From Anodontia alba (taxonomy: Eukaryota; Mollusca; Bivalvia; Lucinida; Lucinidae), in contig OZ024824.1 in assembly GCA_964016985.1 (NCBI GenBank), positions 120,796,951 through 120,860,950 of the forward strand: a stretch of DNA of 64,000 bases. The letters run 5' to 3'. Every line of letters begins with the position of its first letter. Position 1 is the first letter of the stretch. Positions 1-10,800 of this stretch are shown here, one piece after another. The notes beneath the pieces were generated by a model. The model did not search any database. It was not told the DNA's origin and saw only the letters and a list, made by a program, of their open reading frames with translations. Both the position numbers and the translations under genes were made by a program.

Positions 1-120
1 TGATACAGGGTCTTCCAAGGAACATTCCTGTGAAATTATTTCAAAATCCATTCACCGTTTATGAGGAGATGTCATTTAAGTAAATTGTTGACGTCAGATG
101 ACGCACGCCGGACGCCGGAC
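1..120. repeat. fragment of an array element cut by the window edge
   Basis: CCTGTGAAATTATTTCAAAA, TTTATGAGGAGATGTCATTT and GACGCACGCCGGACGCCGGA match the last monomer and right arm of the family at 34960-35480. Confidence 0.55.
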
Positions 121-142
121 ACATGGCCTCTGGAATACAGGC

Positions 143-365
143 AAATACAGTACAGTCGCCGCGAAAGTTCGATGGTTCGCGTTCGCGCGTGATGCGCGGA
201 AAGGATTAAGGTCCACGCAAAGCCATACAAAATTCGCGCAAAATCCGCGCGAAATTCACGCAAAATTCGCGCATATTTCGCGCATTTGTCTAAAAAATCC
301 ACGCGTGAACTTTTCCTTGCGTGATCGATTGAAAGCTCACGCATTCTCCGCGGCAGAAGTTCGGG
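143..365. repeat. CpG-rich MITE-like repeat, copy 1
   Basis: Starts TACAGTCGCCGCGAAAGTTC and holds an 11-bp tandem (AAATTCGCGCA-like) with many CpG. Copy 2 at 7090-7306 ends in the inverse, GAACTTTCGCGGAGACTGTA. CpG density stands out in an AT-rich window. Confidence 0.65.
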
Positions 366-869
366 CATGAAACGGGGAGGAAGCAACATCAGAATTAACT
401 GAGTGACTCTTAAAATCGCTTTTGTTATTCAGCAAATGTGAGATATGTACATGTATCTCATTTTGTTTAAGAAATGCAACATGAGCGCAAACAATTATAT
501 GCGGGAAAAAAAAAAAAAAAAGTGTCCGTCCCTGTTTTTAGCTGCCGACCCCAGTACTGTTTCTCGTCATACAGGAAAAAAAAAAAAAAAAAAACGTTCC
601 GATGCCTGGTCCTCGTCGCGTGATAACGTTTTTTTTTTTTAATTCTAAGAGCTCAGTATTTAGTGTCTGTCAAAGGTTACAGGGCGACATGGTCAAAAAA
701 GTCGCCCTGCAGTGGCTCACTTCGCCGAAGAACGGCGGAACTCATTTAGTAATCCCTACGTAGATTCTCATGGGTCTTCTCAGATAGAAATCGTCGACGA
801 CAGGCAATTCTGGGACATTCTCACTTATTGAGTACAAAAATGTATGTGAAAATACCCAGAAAATGCAAC

Positions 870-1400
870 AGACATACCCTTGCCCCGCATGAAAGAAACC
901 GCGTGCTCGTAACGGTAACGTCACGAGAAATCGTGGCGGAAACCGCTTGGAGAGAAAAACACACTTATGTTCGTTAAATTACAGAGCATATGAAACTGGC
1001 ATGTATTAAAAGTAGAACCTAAGTATTGGGACAGATAGGTCTACGCGAACTGTAGACTCAGATCAAACCTAAGGATCAAACGCCGCAGAGAACAAGGGAA
1101 TGAAACTAGTTTATGGGGGGAACTTGCAGGGGGCACGGAAATTTGGAAAACACTTAAGACAATAAGGCGTGCGACCAGTGAAGACTCAGATCATCTTCCG
1201 ATGCAAGGGCGGTCAGATTTTGCCATTTGTGGTGACAAAAAGACATGTAATCTCCAGTTCTTGGAGAGATTACAAATCTCTGGTTAAATACACCACCGTT
1301 TCAGTGAAGGTTTAAATGCGTTCTGCAGCGTCTGATCTGGGTCTACACTGTTTGATCAGGCCTGTCTGTCCGAATACGTAGAGTATGTACGGAAATTCGA
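870..1400. repeat. dispersed repeat, three copies in the first 7 kb (copy 1)
   Basis: GAAATCGTGGCGGAAACCGC, CCTAAGTATTGGGACAGATA and GAACAAGGGAATGAAACTAG recur in order at about 2040-2350 and, in shorter form, 6655-6900. It includes pieces of the ACCCTAA MITE family and hairpin arms. Confidence 0.65.
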
Positions 1401-1490
1401 TCAAATCGAACCCCTCCAGAAATCACATCCAGAATGCGCCCCTGATTCATAAAAACTATTGGGCGCGACTCATAAAAGTTATTTTTCAGG

Positions 1491-1640
1491 CATATGCAAT
1501 TAGCTCCCTTTAAACAGTAAAACCTAAAGTGTGAGGGCCTTACTCCGCATTTACCAGGGTATAAATAGCTATTAGTAATGTTATTTTTTTTACATTATCT
1601 ATATATTGAAAACATTATAATTATTAAAACACAGTCGAAC
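1491..1640. repeat. dispersed repeat GCATATGCARTTAGCTCCCT, copy 1
   Basis: Recurs at 3244-3420 and 5317-5490 with GAGGGCCTTACTCCGCATTT and a 3' part AACATTATAATTATT. Nature unknown; no coding potential. Confidence 0.6.
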
Positions 1641-2039
1641 CTCAATAGCTCGAATCCGGATGGATCGCTTACCATGGCTGATTCGAACTTGTTTTTGAGT
1701 CCTACGAAGTTCTTCCGATATCTCAAGAAAACAAATATTTAAGGAAATTTTCTTATTTTATCATGAAATTTTATGTTGTGCGTACTCATTAGAATTGCCT
1801 CATCGAACTCATCGAACCTCATCGAGGCGATTCTAATGAGTAGTCTCAACATATAATTATTGTATAGGATATCGAAAAGACTTCCCTAAATTATTGCCAC
1901 ACGCTTCCTGACCTGGCACCATAATTAACCCTCAGTGGGTCGAACTACCCATGTCTCGAACAAATTTTATGGTCCTAACGATGTTCGAGCCATTGAAGTT
2001 CGACTATACCCAGACAATGCAAAAGTCACAAAGCAACAT

Positions 2040-2350
2040 TTTCCCTGCCCCGCATGAAGAAACCATGTGCTCGTACCGGTGACGTCACGTGAAATCGTGG
2101 CGGGAAACCGCTTCGGGAGAAAAACAAACTTCATTTATTGCGCCTTTTCTTCTCAGAAACATACGAAACTGGCACGTATTAAGAATTTAAAGGACCTAAA
2201 TATTGGGACATATAGGCCTATGCAAACAGTGTAGACCCAGATCAGACGCCGCAGAGAACAAGGGAATGCAACTAATTTGGGGGAACAGGGATCATGAAAA
2301 TTCGGAAAACTCTTATAGGACAATAAGGCCTGTGCGACCAGTGAATACCG
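2040..2350. repeat. dispersed repeat, copy 2
   Basis: GTGAAATCGTGGCGGGAAAC, CTAAATATTGGGACATATAG, GCAAACAGTGTAGACCCAGA and GAACAAGGGAATGCAACTAA. Confidence 0.65.
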
Positions 2351-2670
2351 TTTATTTGACGACTCCGTAATGGTCAATTACATGTATATAGACTAGAACA
2401 ATATGGAGCATTATTAAACATCAACAACACAGATGTTTCTTTGGGTTTTTTTTTGTTTTTTTTTTTTTTTTTGTTTTTTTTTTTTTTTGTTTTTTTGCTT
2501 CCACAATGCAATCAAAACTATAAATAAAGTTAAAATTAAAGTACGTGAACAGCAACGTAAAATAATTAAATAAATAAATAAATAAAAAGGTGACCAACCT
2601 AACCTATCTAAAAATTGAAAATAATAATAATAATAATAATAATACATCAATAAATAAAAACGTTAAACTA

Positions 2671-2921
2671 CAATACCCCGCCATTATCATGTCGGCGCAG
2701 ATAACGTAAACAAGGTAAAAAATTGTCGAAGTTTGTCCATTAGCAATCCCAAACTAGATCTCCAAAATATCAATGCACATACCAAGTTTGGTGAAAATCC
2801 ATTGTATCATTCGGAAACGAAAAAACGGACGGGAAAAAACGGACTGGCGGACGGACAGACACATGGACGTCATATGTGAAACCATAATACCACGCCACTA
2901 TCGTGTGGCGAGGTTTTAAAA
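2671..2921. mobile_element. single-monomer element of the 54026 family
   Basis: CAATACCCCGCCATTATC at the left, one TTAGCAATCCCAAACTAGAT monomer, GGACGGACAGACACATGGAC, and a right hairpin (CCACGCCAC / GTGTGGCGAGG) followed by TTTTAAAA. Confidence 0.7.
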
Positions 2922-3243
2922 AAAAGGAGTCTGACCTGCCTACCCTATTTTATATGTTCATGCAATAGTAAACAACCCTATTTTTTTCATTTAATTTCAT
3001 TCTATCGGCGGTGGAGGCAGACAACATGGGTTAAATTCTGTTCTCGTGGTGGTACATTTTTTTTAGTACCCCGTGTATATTCTTTAATTTGTCTCACTTG
3101 TTGATTCTTTTCACCAAATGTAAGAAAATTAATTGGCTTGCTGTTTATTTTTGTTGTTGCTTTATCCCAACCGATTTGCGATCTGTCAGACGATTTTTTT
3201 TTTTTTTTTTTTTTCGTTAGGGGAGACAATCGCCATGTTGTAA

Positions 3244-3420
3244 GGCATATGCAGTTAGCTCCCTTAAAACAGTAACCCTACAGAGCCTCGAGACAGAGCG
3301 AGGGCCTTACCCCACACTAATCAAGGTACAAATAAATATAAGCAGTGTTATTCTTTTACATCATATACATTTAGACCATTATAATTATTGGCATACAGAG
3401 AAATCTTCAGAAATTCCGTG
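3244..3420. repeat. dispersed repeat GCATATGCARTTAGCTCCCT, copy 2
   Basis: GCATATGCAGTTAGCTCCCT, GCGAGGGCCTTACCCCACAC, ACCATTATAATTATTGGCAT. Confidence 0.6.
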
Positions 3421-4895
3421 AATCATGTAAAGCTGTCTGTTTTTGTGTTTTCAGCATCCGATATGCAAAACCATATCTTTATTATTATTTTTCTGAGAAA
3501 AAGGGTGACACGTGGTAGATTAGCGATAGGACCTATAGCTAAATGTGCTTAAAAAATAAATATAAATAAATATATATATAAAAATAAAGGACTGGCATTT
3601 CATGTGAATCGTCTGCTATGTCAATCTTTTTTTCTCTGAAAAATAATAGTTTAAAATATGTACGAAATAGTCGTCTGATGCAGTCGGAAATGGCTAAACT
3701 ATTTGTAAACAGTGGGGACCCTGATCAGACGCCTCTCTCTCTCTCTCTCTCTCTCTGAATTAGGTAACGGAAACTTAAGTTCATTTCACTTGTATGTTTT
3801 TTTAATTTTTGTTTTTTTTTTGTTATTTGTTGTTTTTTTATTTCTTCAAATATGCAAGTAAGCGACCGACGACGATTCTCAGTGAATCACTGCACATACT
3901 ATATATTATGAACGCTCTAAACTATTCTGAGCAGCAGTAGGACCAGACAGCACAAATGCACACACTTATATAAATAGGTGTATTTGTGTAAGTGGGTGAC
4001 GAAAAATTCTGCGGCTACATGTTCCAACGACCAACTCTGAGACTGATTTGTGTTCAGCCGCGAGTATTAAAGGGTATCCGAACAAACACCTGCTAACCAA
4101 AATGCGCAAGACTGGCCGCGCATTTGGTCCAATGCCTCGGATGATTATAACTGGCCGAATTTTAGTTCTGGGCGAATTAGGGGTGGTGTTCACTGAGTCT
4201 TCCCATATTTGTTTTCATGTGACAAGCACTTTTAACCAGACTGGCCCAATTTTTTTCCATGTCATTTTAACAACAGAAAAAAAAACCTTTAAACCTTCTG
4301 TTTTTTTTTTTCTTTTTTTTTTGTTTTTTTTGTTTTTTGCTGCAAAGAAAAAAATTTGAACCCCTGAAGCGCTGCTGAAAATTCTAGAGCAGAAGCTGAT
4401 CTGTTTTCAGTATTTTACAGCGAAAACAAGGCTGAGATTTTCACGTGAATCGTCTGCCCAGCAGACGGTTCACTTTTAATGTCATGCCTTATTTACACTG
4501 GAAAATAATAAGAAAAAAAAAATGAATATGCCGTCTGCTGAATGTGCTAAGCGCTTCCAGGGTTAAGGGAGACCTTAAGGAGTACGGATACATCTCATTT
4601 GACATGGTAGACAGACACGGACCAGCTGGAATATATCTACACTGCTCGGAGGCCTGGGCGGTTGATGGTGGACCAGTGTTAGGGCTGTCAATATATATCA
4701 CCACTTAACAATGATTTGGTGTCTTATGTCTCTTTCAACATAAATTATTAAAGTCATTTCGAAATGATAGAATGCGGAGTCTGATCAGGGTCTTCACTGT
4801 TCACAAAAATAAGTTAGCCATTATTCTCCAGGAATGTCTAAATCTCATAGCCGGATGTACCTAAAATTGACGGACCAGAATCTTAAGTTTGCAAA

Positions 4896-4927
<32 letters not shown>

Positions 4928-4944
4928 CTCTCTCTCTCTGTTTC

Positions 4945-4987
<43 letters not shown>
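4896..4987. repeat. CT/GT/CTGT microsatellite
   Basis: Compound (TC)n, (TG)n, (TGTC)n tract. Shorter (TC)n tracts at 3727-3757 and 19640-19654; a (TG)n tract at 7600-7665. Confidence 0.9.
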
Positions 4988-5074
4988 GGAATGCTCCTTT
5001 TTCACCCTCATGCATCATGCAAATATGATGTTTTCTTCTTTTGAGCTAGAAGTTGTTACCACCGACTTTATTGA

Positions 5075-5283
5075 AAAGAATGTTATCGCACCGGCGGGAA
5101 TCGAACTCGAGACCTGATCGCGGATTCGATCCCTACCAAGGCTGCACTATTCTTCTGTTGCGGTTTATCATGAAATACATGTATTTGCTATGGTCGTAAG
5201 CTCCTCCCATTGCTTCAAGATTGGAAGTTACAAGTTTCTGACGAAGGATGTTCAGTGGTTAACCGCTTATGCATAAGCATCTA
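5075..5283 (+). mobile_element. diverged tRNA-derived SINE
   Basis: Contains a tRNA-like piece (GGCGGGAATCGAACTCGAGA), ATCATGAAATACATG, and CAGTGGTTAACCGCTTATGC, in the order seen in the 47391-47625 copy. More than 20 percent diverged. Confidence 0.5.
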
Positions 5284-5316
5284 CTGGCGTGGTTCATAAA
5301 AATGCAGTCCGTAAAG

Positions 5317-5490
5317 CAGTTGCAGTTAGCCCCCTTTCAAACAGTCAAATGCAGTTAGCTCCCTTCAAACTGTAAAACTTACAGAGTGAGGACCTTACCC
5401 CGCATTTATCCGGGTGCAAGTAAATATTATTGTATGTTTTTCTCGTACAGTATACATTTAGAACATTATACTTATTGGCTTACAGAGCAA
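5317..5490. repeat. dispersed repeat GCATATGCARTTAGCTCCCT, copy 3
   Basis: The first 20 bp (GCAGTTAGCTCCCTTCAAAC) are locally duplicated; GAGGACCTTACCCCGCATTT follows. Confidence 0.6.
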
Positions 5491-5605
5491 TCATCAGAAC
5501 TTTCGTTTTCGTGTAAAGTGTTCTGTTTTAGTGTCTGCAATATTCGATGTACAGAACACCGTAATGTATTTAACAAGTAAATTGTCTTGCTCACGCCACA
5601 ATACT

Positions 5606-5660
5606 TGGTGCACGCGGATCGAACCCGCAACTTCTGGATTACCACTCTCTAGACTAATTC
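5606..5660 (-). repeat. tRNA-like fragment
   Basis: On the minus strand GAAGTTGCGGGTTCGATCCG resembles a tRNA T-arm; no full cloverleaf is present. Likely SINE debris. Confidence 0.4.
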
Positions 5661-6160
5661 AGCAGACGACAAATTCTTTAATTTTTTTTTTTTTTTTTTT
5701 TTTTATTTCCCGGAAAATAGGAAAAACTGGATATGTCATTCCGTGCCATGTAGACAATTTGCATGAAATGCCAAATCTGTTTCCTTGGAAAATTGAGAAA
5801 AATGTCATCTGTTGAATATTTTACCGTCAAGATTTGCACAAACAATTCGCATATGAGTGTGCATAACAAAACCTACAAAAACTGGTACGATGAGACGGAT
5901 CAGCCTGCACATCAGTAGTCTGATCAGAGCCTTTACTAATCTCATTTGACTCCTATAATCTCCGGGTTTACCAATACGTCCTGTTCGACGAGCGAAGACT
6001 CGGGTCAGTCTGCGCAGCTGCACATTCTGATCAGAGCATTCGCTGATCGTATCTACCATGTTTTCGGACGCCTAATTTCCGAGCGAATTTCGTCACTGAT
6101 ATCACTGGCACGCTGTTAAAAAACTGTAACATATAATACTCAGTTGTGGGTATATTCCGT

Positions 6161-6350
6161 GATTGTGTTGAGGTTTAACGACACGTGAACCCTTGTGAGT
6201 CATTTTGTATCGTCTCCCAGAGAAAGGCAGAAAAGAGATAGAAGAGATAGCAGAGGAGATGAAAGAAAGGGACAGGGAAGAAAGAGAACAAGAATGAAAG
6301 TGAAGAAACAGAAGAAATACTCCCTCTCTATATATGCCGTTAAAGAGATA
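6161..6350 (-). repeat. partial copy of the 23781 SINE-like family
   Basis: TGTTGAGGTTTAACGACACG followed by AGAGAAAGGCAGAAAAGAGA and the same AG-rich tract as 23850-23950. Confidence 0.55.
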
Positions 6351-6654
6351 TAGACAGATAGATAATGTTTAATGTTTATTACTTTCTTTTGAAAAGCGAT
6401 AAGCGGTGGCAAGCATAATGGTAGCGCTTAATACGCGAGAAAGCAGCCTGCGCATCAAAACGGCTATTCATGTTGGGTAAAGACTGTTTCTAAGTCCCAC
6501 AGGAGCTGTTTAGTAGTCCCTTTTTAGATTCTAATTGGTCCGTTCAGCTATGCCCCCGAGCGACAACACGCAATTCTTGGACATTCGCATTTCCAGTACA
6601 GAGTAATAAAATATAAATGAAGATACACAAAAATGATATAGTCAAAAGGTATCA

Positions 6655-6900
6655 TTTCCATTGCCCAGCATGAAGAAACCCAGTGCGTCACGTGAAATCA
6701 TGGCGGGAAACCGCTAAGAGAGAAAATCAAACTTTTGTTAGACAAATTATAGAGCCTTTTCTCGTCAGAAATGCATACCAAACTGACACATATTAAAAAT
6801 AGAACCTAGGAATTGAGACAGATAGGCCTATGCAAACAGTGTAGATCCAAATCTGACGCCATAGAAAGCGGCGCCTGATCAGGGTCTTCACGTTTTGCCA
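6655..6900. repeat. dispersed repeat, copy 3
   Basis: GTGAAATCATGGCGGGAAAC and GAATTGAGACAGATAGGCCT, ending in a hairpin cassette at 6833-6900. Confidence 0.6.
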
Positions 6901-7089
6901 TACATACAGCAGTATTTTGAAATATTCAGATGATGTTTATACGGACCAATAATATTCCGTTGAAGTTCATCCAGAAACGAAAACGACTAAACGTATTTGT
7001 GTAGTTTCTAAAACAATGGAGAGCGGCCATCTTTCCCCACGAAAAAAAAAAATCTTTCTTGGCTGAAAAGAAGTTTTGCGGGGAAGTTA

Positions 7090-7306
7090 TAGTATCATGT
7101 GTCGAAACATCAGTTCATGCGCGGAAACCTCGCGCTACGCTAAAAAAATCTCGCGCATGCAAGAAAACACTTCGCGCAAAATTCACGCAAAATCCGCGCG
7201 AAATTCGCGCAAAATTCACGCAAAAACTACATAATAGAAACGCGGAAAATTAAAAAAGTTCATGCGCGATGCGAGAACGGTCGAACTTTCGCGGAGACTG
7301 TACTGT
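7090..7306. repeat. CpG-rich MITE-like repeat, copy 2
   Basis: Contains AAATCCGCGCGAAATTCGCG in the same 11-bp rhythm as copy 1, and the terminal GAACTTTCGCGGAGACTGTA. Confidence 0.65.
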
Positions 7307-7431
7307 ATAGGTAAATAAACAGTGCCCTGCACTAATCCAGTTTTTGGACACGCCTACAGATATAAAATGAATTTGTTTAGGAGAGGCTGAATCCTGAATA
7401 TTAGTGTTGGGAATTGGCCAGAATGTGTGTG

Positions 7432-7597
7432 AGTGTGTTTGTTTGTGTTGAGGTTTTACGGCCCAGTCAACCCAATGAGGTCATGTCGAGCGTGGTCAGT
7501 TTACCTAACCACACATTTACTGGGCAGGCTTAGTCCTCTAAGCAGTTAACCAGTATTGTGCACATTCTTTCTCCAGAAACTGACAAGTGCCCTTCTT
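7432..7597 (-). mobile_element. 5'-truncated SINE of the 43928 family
   Basis: Same body and tail as at 43928, without the tRNA head. GAATGTGTGTG occurs at both borders (7421-7431, 7598-7608). The right copy continues into a TG-rich microsatellite (7600-7665). Confidence 0.72.
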
Positions 7598-7720
7598 GAA
7601 TGTGTGTGTGTATGTGTGTGCGTGTGTGCATGTGTGCATGTGTGTGCGCGTGCATGCATGTGTGTTGTCAGAATGTCAATTGAATCTTCCCTGACTTTCT
7701 TTAGATATCCTAGTGCTCAC

Positions 7721-7867
7721 CTGTGAGAGTGCTAGTATCTGAGATTTCATTGTTTCCTCTTCATTATATCCCACCCATGGTGGCACGGCTGCCTCTGTCT
7801 TCTTCTCTTTCTCTTTATTCTCGGTGACAAATTTCTCTTGTTCCTTGCTAAAGTCTCCCAAGAAAGT
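7721..7867 (-). CDS. SYAP1: SYAP1 exon 3
   Basis: 49 codons, phase 0: [20 protein letters not shown] then [20 protein letters not shown] and ALSQ. The GDF-KEQ-KFV and AAVPPW...EE-QILALS signatures are specific to this family. Acceptor TTTGTTGCAG, donor GTGAGCAC. Confidence 0.9.
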
Positions 7868-10800
7868 CTGCAACAAAAGCAAGTCCAAGGCTTAGCCTGT
7901 AAACCAAACCAAATACCTTTGCAAACAGTGTAGATCCAGATGAGATGGCTCATATGAGCCATCTCATCAGGATCTACACTGCCATTCTGTTTTGATTTCT
8001 GACTGACATCCCTATTTGCAATAATGGATTTGTCCAAATCCAAAGAGAGAAAAGTTCACCCTTGCAGTTAAGCTGCTAAACTCAGTTTAACCCTTGTCAT
8101 GCTGAATAAATTAAGATGCCATGCACATGTCTAACTTCCAGCCAATCAGATTACTTGATCCGGTTTTTGATAGAAATTCACATACTTAATAACAAACAGT
8201 GAAGATCCAGATCAGTTGGCTTCTTAGAAGCAAACTGATCTGGATCTACACTATTTGCTAAGACAGGGCATGTCGTGTTCAGCAAGAGAAGGGTTAAGGG
8301 GACACTGTAGATTTTCTGCCATTTTTAACAAGAAAGACAACTTTTATTACTTTTTCGTTTCTTTCCTGCACACAAAAAGATTTTGCTTCCTAAGGGGAAG
8401 AGTTACTGCCTGACTAGACCCCTTTTCAGAAGGGAGGTAAAATAATTTTGACACAGGTAACTCCCCTGAAAGTGTATCTGTTCCCCTTAATAGTGTAGTA
8501 CACTTACAGTTGTAAAATAGGTTGTAAAACAAAGAGTACCATTGTGGTTCTGTATTGTTCAATGCAGGACCTGCCCAGTATTCATTTCTATCAGTCTTAT
8601 GATTATCTCCGTGCTTTTCGAAGAAAAAGCAGGGATATTGTGATACCCATTGTCCGTCTGGCCATCCGTCTGTACTTTCATCTGTAATGTCACACAATTG
8701 CTCCTAGACCATTTAAGCCAGAATCTTGAAACTTTCACAGGTGATGGCCCTATGGATGAGGACTGGAGGAACACATCCAGAATTTTGATGTAACCCCGGG
8801 ACAAGGCCAGGAGGGGTGTGGCCCCAAAGGATCCAAGTCATGTTGCATATCAAATCAAAGGTAATGAAGAGTAGAATACAGTGGTGCAAAATTTTGCCCC
8901 GGGGGCATATCTGGGGGTTACAAGAGGTCAAAAAGTAGGATTTTGGGTCCATCTTTTTTTTTTGATTGTCACACAATTCCTCCTAGGCTTTTTGAGCTAG
9001 AACCTTGAAATGGAAATCAGATAATACATGAAGGTTTTAGGGCAAAACAGGCATAAATCTTTGATTTTGAGCTTTCGTTTTGGTCAGGGAGATAACATAA
9101 AATTAGAACAGTGACCTTTCAACTTCTCCGTTTTTGATAATCACTGTGTTGTCTGCTGATATTGCCCAGACAGCGGTAAAGGTTAAGGTTTTTACCATAT
9201 CTGGCAGTCCATATATGCTTAAAACCATTTAAAAAACTTTCATAATTTTCAAGACTGGTGGAACTTTCCTAAGGTATTTATCCAAAGAACTGTGACTTGA
9301 CAGGCTTGAACAAATCAGATGCTGCAGAATATGCCATCTTATTTGGATACTACAGTCATCTAATGATTTTTAGACACATCAACTGTCATAAAAATGGATT
9401 TGTTCATATTCAGGTGTCGCAATATTTAAGGCAAATACTGTACACAGGTCCAGATAAGGCACTTTTTCCTACCCAAAAATACTGACACTTTTCTTATTTC
9501 TCAACGAAAACATATGTTGTGGATACTCATAATAAATAATAATAATTCACAGCTCTAGTTAAAGAGCTTTTTTCAATCCAAAAGTACAGGGCCCAGTTGT
9601 TCAAAGCTAACGATGTCGTTAGTTAATGATTTGTTATTAGAAGTGCCTCACATTGTGCTTCTAATGAGTATCCACAACATATGTTTTCGTGGAGAAATAA
9701 GAAAAATATTAATCTGATACCCACTCTTATCTAGGCCTATGTCATTAGGTGAGGCACTTCTAATGAGTACCCACAACACGTTTTCATGGAGAAATAAAAA
9801 AAAAATAATGTGGATTCCGTCTCTTATCTGGAGCTACATGTCTGATACAGTATATGGAGATTTGCTGTACCTTTTCTTCCACAGTCTTGGTGATTTCTTT
9901 TGCCTTTTCTGTTACAACCTCTGTAGCTTGCCTTCCAAAACTGTACAAATAGGCTGTAAATAGACAACAGAAGCAAAACATATATAAATGCCCTTCAACT
10001 TTAACACTTTATTCCATACTTTTTTGGCCCAATTTCTGCTTTTTATGCCTTTTTTTCTTAAAATACTTAGTGGAATGGCAAACAGTGTAGAACCTCATCA
10101 AACTGCTCCTTCAGAAGCAGTCTGACCTAGGTCTGCACTGTTTGCGTGTACCATTTTATCAGCCACTTTGGTGTACAAAATCTTGGGACAATTATCATAC
10201 TTTGAAAAAACATCTGCAGTTGAATGCAGATGTATTAAAAGTTTTCTCTGTTTATCACCATTTATCAGTAATAAGGATGATCAATTAGTACAGTGCTCCA
10301 GCCAGCCCTATACAGAGGGACAGGCTGCCCCTCTTGTCCTCTCCTGCCACCCCTCTGCCCTTCTGAAGCTGCCCCCTGCCTTATTTCAACTCCAGACATT
10401 AGACCCTACATTTTACTGAAAAATTCATGAAAATCAGACAAAAATTTTAAAAAAATATCAGTTTGTAAAGGTCAGTTTTATGTGTATTCTAGCCAGAGGC
10501 ATTTATTGTGGAATGGGATTATATTTTGTAATAGGTCATGATACTTACATGTAGCATACACTGTATCAAATGACACATGGTGCCCTCATTCTTGTATGAC
10601 CGTGCAGAAAAGGTCCTACCTGGCACCCCTCTGCCCTAAAATTCTAGCTGGAGCACTGTAGTAATGTACCTGTGTAACCATAACCAGCAAAGACTTCGAT
10701 CAGCCTGTACATCCATCCAGTATGGCAAGGGTTCTTGTTCATCCCTTTTTTGAATAGCGATCAGCAAAGACTCTGATCAGATTGCACGAATGCACATGTT

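Noticed and set aside
445..642. Lysine-rich open frame
   Set aside because: Caused by poly-A runs of 15-18 bp.
7979..8043. Micro-exon of SYAP1 (LDKSIIA on the minus strand)
   Set aside because: Weak resemblance to the expected IDK-TII piece, but no usable AG acceptor and the wrong phase.
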